Below, piece by piece: positions 43,696 through 53,850 of a stretch of DNA of 64,000 nucleotides. The notes under the pieces are model-generated. The model was given only the letters and a program-made list of their open reading frames with translations. It did no database searches and was not told where the DNA came from. Each line of letters opens with the position of its first letter. Position 1 is the stretch's first letter. This DNA comes from Phycomyces nitens (lineage: Eukaryota; Mucoromycota; Mucoromycetes; Mucorales; Phycomycetaceae): contig JAHRBC010000003.1 of the NCBI GenBank assembly GCA_022702545.1, forward strand, positions 1,922,001-1,986,000, in the 5' to 3' direction. Position numbers and translations under genes: made by a program.

Positions 43696-44691
43696 TTAAA
43701 GAGCAGTGCTGAACAGACGATCACCGGCATCTCCAACACCAGGGCGAATATAGCTGTATATCATAATTATAACATAATAAAGTCAGTTTTCCCGCGCTCT
43801 CATTGTTCATAAACCATAATCTTCTTACCCATGAGCATCGAGTGTTTCATCCACAGCGCCAAGGTGAAGGGTGACATCTGGGTGAACCTTTTGTAACTGT
43901 GCGACACCTTGCTGAGACTAAAAATCGAGCGTATATACCACCAAAATATCAGATATACACATATTTTTTTTGCGCCCCCAATCTACCCAAATATACACTT
44001 ACGGCCAGAATGCTCACGAATCTGATATGTGAGCCAGGAATTCCACATTCCTTGAGAATGTTGATGGTGGCCACTGCAGTGTTTCCGGTGGCAATTATGG
44101 GGTCCAGAACAAAGCAAATGTCGACATTGGGGTTGTGAGGCAGCTTGTTATAGTACTCGACAGGCTGGAGAGAAACCTTTGGACAAGAGAAAATCAGTCA
44201 ATAAGACGTTCTCTCTCTCTCACTCTCTCTTTTTCACCCAAAAATCAATCTACCTTTTCACGGAAAAGACCCAAGTGGAAGACGGGAGCGTCTGGGAAGA
44301 GCTCGAGGAAGCCTAAGAAATGTTAGCTAGATATTTTAAAATCAAAGTATTCTTACCATCAACAAGACCAAGTCCTGATCTCAAGACAGGAACCAAAGCA
44401 ATGCGCTCTTTCAATTCAGTGCTTTCATAAGCTTCATAAGGGCTCATGAGCTATAATAATAATAATATGATACAAGACATTTAGCTCAAAAGACAAGACA
44501 GGTCAATCAAGCCAGTAACTTACACTCTTCTTGCTCACAGTAACAAGATTGGCCGAGGCCTCATAACCCAAGAGGTTAGAAAGCTCATTGACCAATTGGC
44601 GGACTTGCTTGGGAGACTGAGAGACATCTCTCAACTGAGACACCTTGGTGGCAACGATAGGGTGCTTGCTGACGAACAAAGTCTGGGTCAT
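43696..44691 (-). CDS. FUR1: uracil phosphoribosyltransferase
   Basis: Converts uracil and PRPP to UMP, the pyrimidine salvage step. Six exons (44691-44524, 44450-44357, 44312-44254, 44176-44003, 43917-43829, 43753-43696) give 213 residues, the usual length. Hallmarks are VPVLRSGLGLVDGFLELFP, the PRPP-binding loop FVLDPIIATGNTAVATI, RFVSILASQQGV and the uracil-binding C-terminal YIRPGVGDAGDRLFST. The start MTQTLFVSKHP is the first in-frame ATG after the shared upstream region. It lies head to head with URC1. In yeasts with the URC pathway a phosphoribosyltransferase of this type (URC6) takes part in uracil catabolism as well as salvage, so either name could apply. Confidence 0.96.
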
Positions 44692-45103
44692 TTTGAAAAA
44701 GAGATTTTTTGGAGTCTTAGAAGAGAAAGAGGTTGATGATGAATGATAGATTGTGAAAAAAACTCAAGGCAACTTTATGAACAAGTGAACAAGGGGGATT
44801 GGGGGGTGCATGATAAGCGCACACGCGTGTCTCGTGACACAGGATGATTGCTTTATCACAGATACATCGACAAGTGTATATTTGTCTTGTATGATGCATA
44901 AAATCCCCACGATAGGTAAAAGGGAACAAGAGATGAATGATACGTATTTGTGTGTCTCGTGTTAGGTATGAAGATAGTCCCCCTCCCCCACCCCACCCCC
45001 CCTTTCATGTTAATTTTTTCATAGTTATAAAAGAGAATCCATTTCAAGTCCAAAGTCAATCCATCAAGCGTTTCTCCCCTTTCTTCCACTTTCTCTCTTC
45101 TCC
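44692..45103. promoter_or_regulatory. divergent promoter region between UPRT and URC1
   Basis: 412 bp between two outward start codons. On the URC1 side there is a C-rich tract (44979-45003, CCCCCTCCCCCACCCCACCC with more C) and then a pyrimidine-rich leader (TTTCTCCCCTTTCTTCCACT and CTCTTCTCC) up to the ATG. Tandem T/G/A-rich sequence with CACACGCGTGTCTCGTG near 44820-44836 forms a small palindrome around ACGCGT. Function of these motifs is inference. Confidence 0.6.
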
Positions 45104-47256
45104 ATGACCCAGTCCCAACAAGACAACGTACTCCAGCAATTGGTTTCTACTATTGAGACCATGCGCAAAGACCAAAAGGCTCTCACTGACCAGGTAAGCC
45201 TTGGCTTCAAACGAGTAAAGCGAGTGGTTTGCTGACCAAAGCCTAGGTCGAGAAATTGGCCCAAGTCAAATTGTCCGAATTGTCTTTGGATATGTCTCCT
45301 TCGACTTCAATCACTGTCTTTGACAAGAATGCAAAGACCGAGGTTGCTCCAGTCAGTGTTGCTGGTGGACCAACTGAGACTACTGCCATGTATCCTCAGC
45401 GTGTGATTCTTACCAGTAGGTTTATATGAGGCTTTGCTATTTTTGTGCTTGTGTTCTAATATACCTCCCGAACCTTGATTGTACATACATATAGCCTATC
45501 CTGGCCAGCATGGTATTGAGCCTGTTGAACTCAACTGGGGTGCTGCTGACTCTAAGAAGCGTGGTCCTATCGTTGCCTCCCGCCATGCTGGAAGCATCAA
45601 GAAGAGAAACGCAATTGGTGCTTATGGTGGTTCTTACTGCATCTACCGTGCCTTGGCTGTGGCTATTGGTGACTTGCCCTGCAACTACCGTCCCAACTTT
45701 GACATGACCGAGCCCACTTTCAAGGTTGGTCCTTACCCCACCTGGTTTGATCCCACCAAGATTGTCTCTCTCGATCCTTGGGGCCACACTGCTCCCCAGG
45801 TATTCAAGAAGGAATACGAAGGAGGTCTGGATGTTAGGTAAGATTATGATGAACTTTGGTGTTTTTTTTTTGTGAGGCTCTATCTAACCTTTCCAATAGA
45901 CCTACCATTGCCATCACCCGTGCTCATATGACCATGGCCGAGATGGAAATGAGCGTTCTCAAGGGCAGCCTCAAGGTGGATGGCACTATTGTCGTCAACC
46001 AAAAGGGTGAACTTGCTGTCTCCAAGGCTGCTGTTGAGCCTGTCTGGTACTTGCCTGGTGTTGCTGCCCGCTTTGGCATCGAAGAAGGTCTCTTGCGTCG
46101 TGCTCTCTTGTAAGTCCATAGATGTCACAAAAGGATTCCAATTCACCATACTCTCTATAGTGAGGACACTGGAGGAATGTACCCCGAGTTGATCACTCGT
46201 CCTGACCTCAAGGTCTACTTGCCTCCTATCGGTGGTATCAGTGTCTACATCTTTGGTAACCCAGCCTTTGTGTCAGGTAAAGAATCTTGAGATACTTGAG
46301 ATACTTGAGCCAAGGCTAATATGTTTCCTAAAGACCCTACAAAGAAGTTGACCCTTCGTGTCCACGATGAGTGCAATGGTTCAGACGTGTTTGGTAAGTT
46401 TAAAATGATTGACATTGAATGGCATCCTGACCTGTTGTCTCTAAATAGGCAGTGATATCTGTACTTGCCGCCCTTACCTCATCTACGGTATCGAAGAATG
46501 TGCCAAGCAGGCCCAGGAGGGAGGTGTTGGTGTGATTGTATACTGTAAGTAGTTCTCCCCCCGATACTCTGTAGGCCAAATAGCTCATTGTTTTCTAGTC
46601 CGCAAGGAAGGACGTGCTCTTGGCGAGGTTACAAAGTACCTGGTGTACAATGCCCGTAAGTATTACATTAAATTCAAAAAAATGCGCTAGTGGTCCTGAC
46701 TGTGCTATAGGAAAGCGCCAGGCTGGTGGTGACACCGCAGACAACTACTTTTTGAGAACCGAGTGCATTGCCGGTGTAAAGGACATGCGCTTCCAAGCCT
46801 TGATGCCCGATGTCTTGCACTGGTTGGGTATCCAGAAGATTGACCGCATGATGGTAAGTTTCATTATTTAATGGCAATCTTTGTTTCGCCTTATTAATCA
46901 AAAACCCTTTTTTTGTATATATAGTCCATGTCAAATATGGTAAGTTCTCCCTTTGCATACCACTAGTCCTGCCCTGCTTACATTTATTCGTTTATTATAG
47001 AAACATGATGCCATTGTTGAGGCTGGTATTCCTATTCTTGAGCGTGTCCCAATCCCTGACGAGATGATCCCTGCAGATTCTCGGTGAGTTGTCTGGACCA
47101 ATCATATCGACTCTTATTGACTTACTTTTTTTTAATTTTTCAAGTGTCGAGATTGACGCCAAGGTCGCATCTGGATACTTCTCCAGTGGTGCTGTCCTCA
47201 CCGAGGCCGAGCTGGCCAAGGTCAAGGGTCGTGGCTGGGAAGACGTAAAGAACTAG
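45104..47256 (+). CDS. URC1: URC1-type protein, GTP cyclohydrolase II homologue of uracil catabolism
   Basis: Member of the fungal GTP cyclohydrolase II-like family that in Lachancea kluyveri (Urc1) is needed for reductive-independent uracil breakdown. Twelve exons (45104-45193, 45247-45415, 45495-45837, 45900-46109, 46161-46276, 46334-46393, 46449-46544, 46599-46655, 46711-46853, 46925-46939, 47001-47083, 47145-47256) give 497 residues in one frame. The N-terminal domain has TYPGQHGIEPVELNWG, SRHAGSIKKRNAIGAYGGSY and VGPYPTWFDPTKIV. The cyclohydrolase half has the zinc-binding cysteines in HDECNGSDVFGSDICTCRPY and the catalytic-loop-like YFRKEGRALGE. The C-terminal HWLGIQKIDRMMSMSNMKHD resembles the GTP-binding end. 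It is paired with UPRT. The final exons include a 15-nt microexon. Plain riboflavin-pathway GCH II is less likely because of the long URC1-type N-terminal domain. Confidence 0.9.
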
Positions 47257-47377
47257 ATATTACTAAAGAAAAGCCAAAAAAAGAAAAACTTTATATATAC
47301 ACATGAATAGCGCACGCAGTGTTTAAGATAATGAACTTGCAAAATATTAATAATAAAAATAAAAAAGCGAGATAAAA

Positions 47378-47392
47378 ACACACACACACACA
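47378..47392. repeat. (CA)n microsatellite
   Basis: Short ACACACACACACACA run in the 138-bp gap between the convergent 3' ends of URC1 and the phospholipase gene. Confidence 0.85.
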
Positions 47393-47394
47393 TT

Positions 47395-50041
47395 CTATAC
47401 TGTAAAGGGGTTCTCAATGTCTGGCAGTCTCTCTAGTCGCTCTCTTCGTTTGCGCTCCCACACACTCCTCAGCACAGCTCTGACCTCTTCCACATTGTCT
47501 GTCCAGTTCCTCTGTCCAAGCGACTCAAGCTTGTTTACTTGGTCAGCCGTGTAAACAAAGTTCCATGTACTACAGAACTCTGCTGTCTGTGGATCGAATT
47601 TGGGATCGAATGCCTTGTTCAAAATAAACGGAAAGTACATCACAGTCACTTGTTTGGACTTTGTCTGATACGTTTCCCCCGTATTCTCCTCTGTTTCGGT
47701 CTCTAGGGCATGAGAGGCAAATACGGTGCAGCTGCCGAGTGGATAATTGTTTTTGCTGTGGTGGTGCTTTGGCCAGCCTGCATTCACTGGCCAGCCCTTT
47801 ATTCCACGCCGCTTGGCATATCCCTCTGCTCGGTCAAAATGGGGAGCAGTCTGGATATCTGCACTCAAATCAACAGCAAGAATCACGTCCACGTCTCGTC
47901 CCTGGCGAAGGAGTGGGTAAAAGGGGATATTGTTGTCCATGCCAGCGTCCATTAGACACAGCTCCTCCGACTCGATCAGTGAGCTAGGGCGGCTAAATGT
48001 ACAGCCCTCTTCGATAGGCCCATATTCGGGTAGATTGTAGAATGGATTGGGAAAGCTGGCAGGAGATATTGGGTGATAGTTGGACATTGATTCTTGATAG
48101 CGAATTACAATATCATCAGAAGCCTCAATGGCATGTTTGGGAAGAAAGTTTCTGATCTCTTGGTAAAACTGGACAAGACTTGCAGCAAATGCAGAGCCAA
48201 ATACCCTAAGCAGTGTGAGTAAGATGGTTATCCAAACCACAATAAAGAGCAAGAATATCATCACTGACTGGACACTTACCCCATCATTATCTCTAGGGAT
48301 TGTTCAGGAAGCCTGTCAATGTTCATTCCATCGTCAAATTTCCTTCCAAATCCCCACATGGGAATCCAAGCTGGTTTTATCATCAAATTCATGTCAATAC
48401 AAAGCACACCAGCTATTGAGTCCAATTGGGATTAATTTTCACACTTACCATCTATTTCTTCGCATCCCATCTCGAATGGAGTGAATTCGTACCATTGGTA
48501 GATATCCCGATCTTCTTCTGCAGTGTGTGCACTGTCATGTCGTACAGCACAGTATATAGGCATGGGTTGAGATCCATCACCAAATACCTTGTCCTGATGA
48601 GAGAGTTTCATTGAATTCTTGGATAATAAGATTGGTTTCCTCCGAGTACCATCTTCTTCAGTAACCACACCATGGATAATATCGTCCTTCTTTCCAGGAG
48701 ACCCCTCTACATCTACAGCATTGGCCTGGTCCTTTGGAGGTTCAGGGTCTATATCACTACTGATCTTCTTTTTTGTCAAGAGGGTTGCGCCAATTAACAT
48801 TCCAAAAACATCCACTAAATTCAAGGTATTGTTTTGCTGGTAATAGCGCTCAATGACTCCTTGCATCAGCAGTTTAGCATTGTTCTTGGATGCGCTTAGG
48901 ACAGTCAAGAAGCTAGAGACGTTTGCAATGTGGGTGTGCATGTGTGTCTGGAGATGATTTGACAGAGTATCCAATGATCCACCAGAAAGAGGGCTATAGA
49001 ACAAGGACATTGTCCAACATGACCCAGACACGCCTTGAAAGTAATTCAGAACCACTTGGACATCTAACCATTTGTGTCTACTTACCAGCCATGTACATTA
49101 CACAATCAAGAACTCCAGTGTCTCGCATTCCTCTTAGGTATCCTGTACAGCCTGCCATTGCACGATAGCCTCCACCACTAAAAAAAATGATAATTAATAT
49201 GATTATGACTATGCTTATTATTATTTTCACAAAGAAAGGTACCTTGATGCTATCCCAACCACTGGCATGTCCTCCAATTCAATTTCCCAGGGATCAACAT
49301 CTATGAATTTTGCAAATGCCTGTCTTTGCTTCTCTTTGCGTGCTTTAACAAACATCTTTTCCTCTTTGGAAAGACTGGATCCTTCTCTATTGCCCAGCCC
49401 ACAAACTGATCAGTACCATGTCTGCTCCAACACACTCTCTATGTTTGTTATTACCGAACCATCGCATCTTTTCCAACCTCGGGATAAAGCGATTCATCCT
49501 GGTCCTCTCGCACAATATCATCCAGCAATTTTCGGAAATCTTCCATGGTCAGAAAATCCCAGAAATTCTCGTAGCTTTCTCGCAGGGTATCGAATTGAGA
49601 AGCAAATGTTGGGTATAGTTCATTCATCTTTTGGTTGATTTCTTCTACAGACGGGATATGTGGCTCTGGGAGATTGAGCTTGGGTATTTCTGGGAGTGTG
49701 GGTTTGAGTGCAAACATCTTGCTAATAAACGCATTTTCTCGTCGGATATCTTCTTGCATTCTGTCCACTTGAAAGATCTTTCGAGTCGAGTCGAGCCAGG
49801 CACTTGGACCGCCCTTTGGGAGGAACGGGGGACTGGACTGGTCCTTTGGTTCAAGAGCAACGATTGGCAAGAAATTTGTGAGGATCCGAATCGGTAATGA
49901 AGGTTGTCTAATGATCAATGGAGTATTGTCGTTTGCATAATGACATTTCAATAACATGCCCGTTGCTGTGGTTGCGCCGACTCCAATAAACAATGCTTTC
50001 TGGCGCACGGTCCTTCCTGACCAGACAGCAAACGCAGACAT
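47395..50041 (-). CDS. cytosolic phospholipase A2-like (PLA2/phospholipase B catalytic domain)
   Basis: Predicted lipid acyl hydrolase with the cPLA2/PLB catalytic fold. Six exons were read (50041-49455, 49405-49243, 49177-49086, 49033-48449, 48412-48280, 48205-47395), about 790 residues. The N-terminus (MSAFAVWSGRTVRQKALFIG, then GVGATTATGML) is a basic plus hydrophobic segment that could target or anchor the protein. The catalytic part has the oxyanion glycine run IASSGGGYRAMAG, the nucleophile motif GVSGSCW, and LCLMDAGMDNNIPFYPLLR, whose Asp should be the dyad partner (DSG/DGG in relatives, DAG here). It also has DVILAVDLSAD. One problem: exon 1 ends in phase 2 while exon 2 reads in phase 1, so the junction near 49.4 kb has a one-base inconsistency. 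A wrong splice choice, a sequence error or a real frameshift would explain it. Confidence 0.82.
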
Positions 50042-50493
50042 TAAAGAGTTCCAAAAAAAATAATAAACTAGAGTATAAGAGAATAAGTGATGGTTTATTA
50101 TAACAGATAAATTTATAAAGATAATATAATAATAATGATGATAGAATTATCAAATATAAAAAAAACTCCGTTTATTGGTGAAGATCTAGAGTATACTTTG
50201 GTCTACTGCTTGTTTTGCAAAATATTCCACCAATAGGATTTTTTTGTTTATTAGTTCCGACCAATCATGTGTAGTTTTTGTATATAATTAATGCCCACGA
50301 GTTTGTAGGTTCAAATATGTTCAATGTATTCAGAATGCTATTGATTTGTAAAGCCAATTGTAAAATCACATTTTGATTTTATAATATTTCAAAATGAAAT
50401 ACTATTATCTTTCTTTTTCTTTTTCTTTAATGGTAGTTGAGCTCAATATATTCCTATGAGCCAATACAACCTTTAGAGACTCTCTACAAAGCA
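50042..50493. other. intergenic, nothing recognised
   Basis: AT-rich spacer holding the upstream region of the phospholipase gene and the 3' end of the next minus-strand gene. A CTTTCTTTTTCTTTTTCTTT tract lies near 50410. No further gene seen. Confidence 0.5.
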
Positions 50494-51228
50494 TTACATG
50501 GGTTCAATGTGGAATACAGTTTCACCAGATCGCTTAAATAACCAATGTCGCTCCAATACATATGAATCGTACATTTCCCCTGCCAGTCTTGCTGCCTCTC
50601 GATGAAGAGGTTTCCGTGTAGCCTTTAGAGCGTACTCTGGATCGACCCAGATACACATCGCCATGCATTCTTGGTGCTCATTAAGGTCTGCATACCAATA
50701 CTGAATCCATTGGTCAATAATCTACAAAGAAAACGGCCAGTTACTTATTATTACCTTGAGGAAACCTCCTGTTTCAATGGCCTCCTTTTGTGAGCGGACA
50801 TCCGCTTCAAATAAACGCCGGTGATCGGCCGATGCCTTGCGCACACTGCGAAACACGACAACAAACCATCTTCCTTGCCATTCTTTAAGGATACTGGCCA
50901 TTGTGTCCCAATTAAAGGCCTGGTGGATAGGACAGTGCAGATAATCCTGGGTAAGCGATCTTAGATGAGGCAGTCCTTGTTCTATTAGCGCAATATCCAC
51001 TGGCCGCAGACTGGCCAGGAACGGCCCTAGGTCAATTCCATCAAGGGTTTTGGCTGTCATCCAGCCTGTGACGTTTATAATGTCATGAAGCAAGTTTTGT
51101 CCAACTGCAGAGTGAACTGAATTAATATGAGCCAGAAGCATTGTCAAGAGATATTCTTGTAAGCCATTACATCTTGAGCGTTTTTTATAGCCAAGAAACA
51201 AGATAGACTCATCAAACGGATTTCTCAT
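50494..51228 (-). CDS. conserved hypothetical fungal protein
   Basis: Two exons (51228-50755, 50721-50494) with a 33-nt intron give 233 residues in one frame. The first exon is largely helical (MRNPFDESILFLGYKKRS, LLTMLLAHINSVHSA). The second has a compact conserved-looking block: DQWIQYWYADLNEHQECMA, then CIWVDPEYALKATRKPLHRE, then AARLAGEMYDSYVLERHWLF. The pattern of HREAAxxAGxxYxxYxLER near the C-terminus recalls UPF0643-type fungal proteins, but I am not certain. There is no signal peptide, membrane segment or catalytic motif. The intron is unusually short. If it is not removed the protein ends soon after the exon 1 boundary (VIISNWPFSL). Function unknown. Confidence 0.7.
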
Positions 51229-51453
51229 TGGAGTTTATAAATCGGCTAGGCAAATACGCAATGTAGGCATAGAGTGGCGTGCGATCCAACGCCAATACAA
51301 ATAATAATAATAATAATACACCATTTTAAACATGTAATAAAAAGTAGAGTCCAGTTTTCTTTCCTTTTTCATTTATTCAATCATGAATGAGTTATTAGCC
51401 TAAAGTCTACACTCCATAAACATGAAATGCAACCAATCCATGACTCAAATAAT

Positions 51454-52380
51454 TTAGTAGAAAGTAGAAGGACGCTTGGCCAAGTAGAGGGAGCGGCTGC
51501 CCTTCTCGGCACGCTGGACGCGGTGGGGGAGGGGGAAAGCAAGCTTGGGGGTCAAGAGCTGCTTGATGTACTGGCGACGGACATCAGCGTTCTTAACCTC
51601 AGCAACGCGGATGATCTGGACAGATCTGAAGCGAGCGCGGTGACGAGCAGCCATATCCTGGTAGCAGGTCTCGACGGCCTCGCAACGGGACATCTCGCGG
51701 TACTCCTTGTACATGTTGTGGGTGCCGGAGCGAGAGTCGTAACGGAGCCAGATACCAAAGTTCTTGATCTGTTCGGGACGCTTCTCGGAGATAACGTTGA
51801 CAGAGACAATCTCACCAGCGGCCTTCTTGACCTTGCGGAGCTTCTTCAAGAAGTACCAGAAACGGGACTTGGCAACGACAGTGTTGGGAGCGAAGATGCG
51901 CATGCGGAAGAGCTTGGGAGCAACCTCCTTAGCGGAGGGGAGCTTACGACCAACCACCTGATACTCGTGGAACTAAAGTTACAAGTTATGTTAGTTCCAT
52001 CGTACTGGTCCCAAACTGCCGCTCTATATCGCTCGCTTTCGCTATCTGTATCTCAAAGGGTGCACACACTGAGGGCATAATTTCTGTTGTTGTGTCGATG
52101 TTTTGTTGTCAATGCTGCGAGTGGAAAGTTGAATTTGCTGTTCATATTCCAGAATGGATGGATGGATGGACAGATGAATAGCTGGATGGATGGATGGATG
52201 GCTTCCAAGGCCATTGCAGATGTTCATCCAGGGTCGATTATCTTTTTTTTATTATTGATCCATTGTATCTCCAATTTGTGGTGCTGATGTTCTTCCACTT
52301 TTGATGCCAACAACAGAGTGCACCCTCGCGCCTAAATTGGTCTGCCTGAATGGATGGATGGATCTACTTACTCTAGCCAT
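51454..52380 (-). CDS. RPL20: 60S ribosomal protein eL20 (L18a)
   Basis: Structural component of the large cytosolic ribosomal subunit. A 9-nt first coding exon (52380-52372, Met-Ala-Arg) is spliced over a 399-nt intron to 51972-51454, giving 175 residues. The protein begins [20 protein letters not shown]. It continues with [55 protein letters not shown] and the end [12 protein letters not shown], all characteristic of eL20. Length matches yeast and animal proteins. Codon use is strongly biased to GAG/AAG/CGT/CTC-type codons, as expected for high expression and unlike the neighbouring genes. An intron directly after the first few codons is a common design in fungal ribosomal protein genes. 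Confidence 0.97.
51973..52371 (-). other. long first intron of RPL20 with GGAT repeats
   Basis: 399-nt intron with donor GTAAGT after the third codon and acceptor TTTAG before TTCCACGAG. It contains two groups of GGAT/ATCC tetranucleotide repeats (about 52154-52200), and a further ATGGATGGATGGAT lies right beside the donor at 52350-52363. I looked for box C/D snoRNA motifs on the minus strand and did not find a convincing pair. Confidence 0.75.
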
Positions 52381-52989
52381 CGTACGTGCCTTGAAGGAAA
52401 GAGAGGAGGATAGGATGTTCACCACCTGTGCCATTCATACAGCGCAAAATTTGGATGCCGGGCAAATAAAAGTCCGCAAGTACAGGAATCACACCCACTT
52501 TTCCGAGTATTTGCGCATGCTCTTGCCAAAAAAATACGCACCTTTCCAAGCAAAAATATCCTAGACGTGCCGGAAAATCAATATGGCCAATAGAATTCTT
52601 TGTTTCTTTAATACTTGTTCGCCATGAACAAAGTATCTTTCAAACTATACAGGATTTGATTGACCTAGGGTTGAATATTTATCATCAAGTAGAGTAGCAA
52701 ATACCTCTTCTAGTCAACGATTATCGAGTCTTGTGTGCCAGAATAAAGACATTTTACACATTATTAGTAACTAGGTCTAAATCGATTTCCAATTGAAATT
52801 ATTTCAAAAACTCTACAGGATATATATATAAAATAGAATCTCTCGAGATTAGCCTTGTCACCTTTTGGTCTTTAAACCACCAAAAAACAAGGGTTCTATC
52901 AGCACTAACAATTACTGTTTGTGCAGTGACATTATAGCCATCTATCCAACTTTCATCTCATTTTTGTTTTGTATTGTATTTTTATTCTT

Positions 52990-53024
<35 letters not shown>

Positions 53025-53850
53025 CTTTAAATCAAACACTTTGTGTATATAGAGATTTAATACTAGGTATTCTATATACAGCAGTTATATTAATATATCA
53101 CTTTATAGTTTATTTTGCAATTGGATCTTTTATTGCCATGACAATCGATAATTCAAAGCATCAATGTTTCGTTTTCAAAAATCATACACCATTTAATTTT
53201 TATTATTCTTGGCTGACAAAATCTGCCCAATAATGCTTTGACTGATCATAATAAAGATTATATTGGCCCTCGAGACTTTGATTGAAAGTATTTTACATCA
53301 CACAATCTTCTTTCATTTATCAGACATCCAAGTATTATATAAAATGTGTATATAATACTATCTACAGCTATAAATACACGCATATTTGGTTTGTTTCCAG
53401 CTTTAGAATGGCCAATACTCTTTGTATTAAAGCAGTGCCCAAGAATGAGGTTGTCTAGGTCCATTAATTCTGTATACATAAAAAAAAAACACTTTTATTT
53501 GACCATCTCATGGTGCATTCCAAACTGATTCATAATCCAGACTCATTCATAAGCTCTCATCATTTGATTAGCCTGCACATCAACCAACTTGTCGATCTAG
53601 TGCAGCCACACTCATTGCCACTATTGCTATATTCATCTCTAGAAAAAAAAAGGAGCAGTAGAGCCCAAACTTTTGTATTTATTGAAATGTATTTACCTAG
53701 TAACTTTGTACCACATTTTCTCTGCGTATGCCGTTTGTTTGTTTTTTGATGTTATGGTGTGATAGAGAAAAAAAAATGTTTCAATTTTGGGGAGGTTTTT
53801 AAAAAGATTGAAAAAATATATATATGATGCTATGAGGAACTAGTATAAGA
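52381..53850. other. intergenic between RPL20 and SMC4
   Basis: 1.5 kb with the RPL20 upstream region on its left and the 3' flank of SMC4 on its right. Apart from an AAT microsatellite near 52995-53025 and short T runs, I see no gene, RNA or dispersed repeat. Confidence 0.5.
52995..53026. repeat. (AAT)n microsatellite
   Basis: About ten AAT/TAA units in intergenic DNA between RPL20 and SMC4. Confidence 0.9.

Noticed and set aside
51427..52080. 217-residue plus-strand frame
   Set aside because: Antisense shadow of RPL20, produced by its strongly biased codons.
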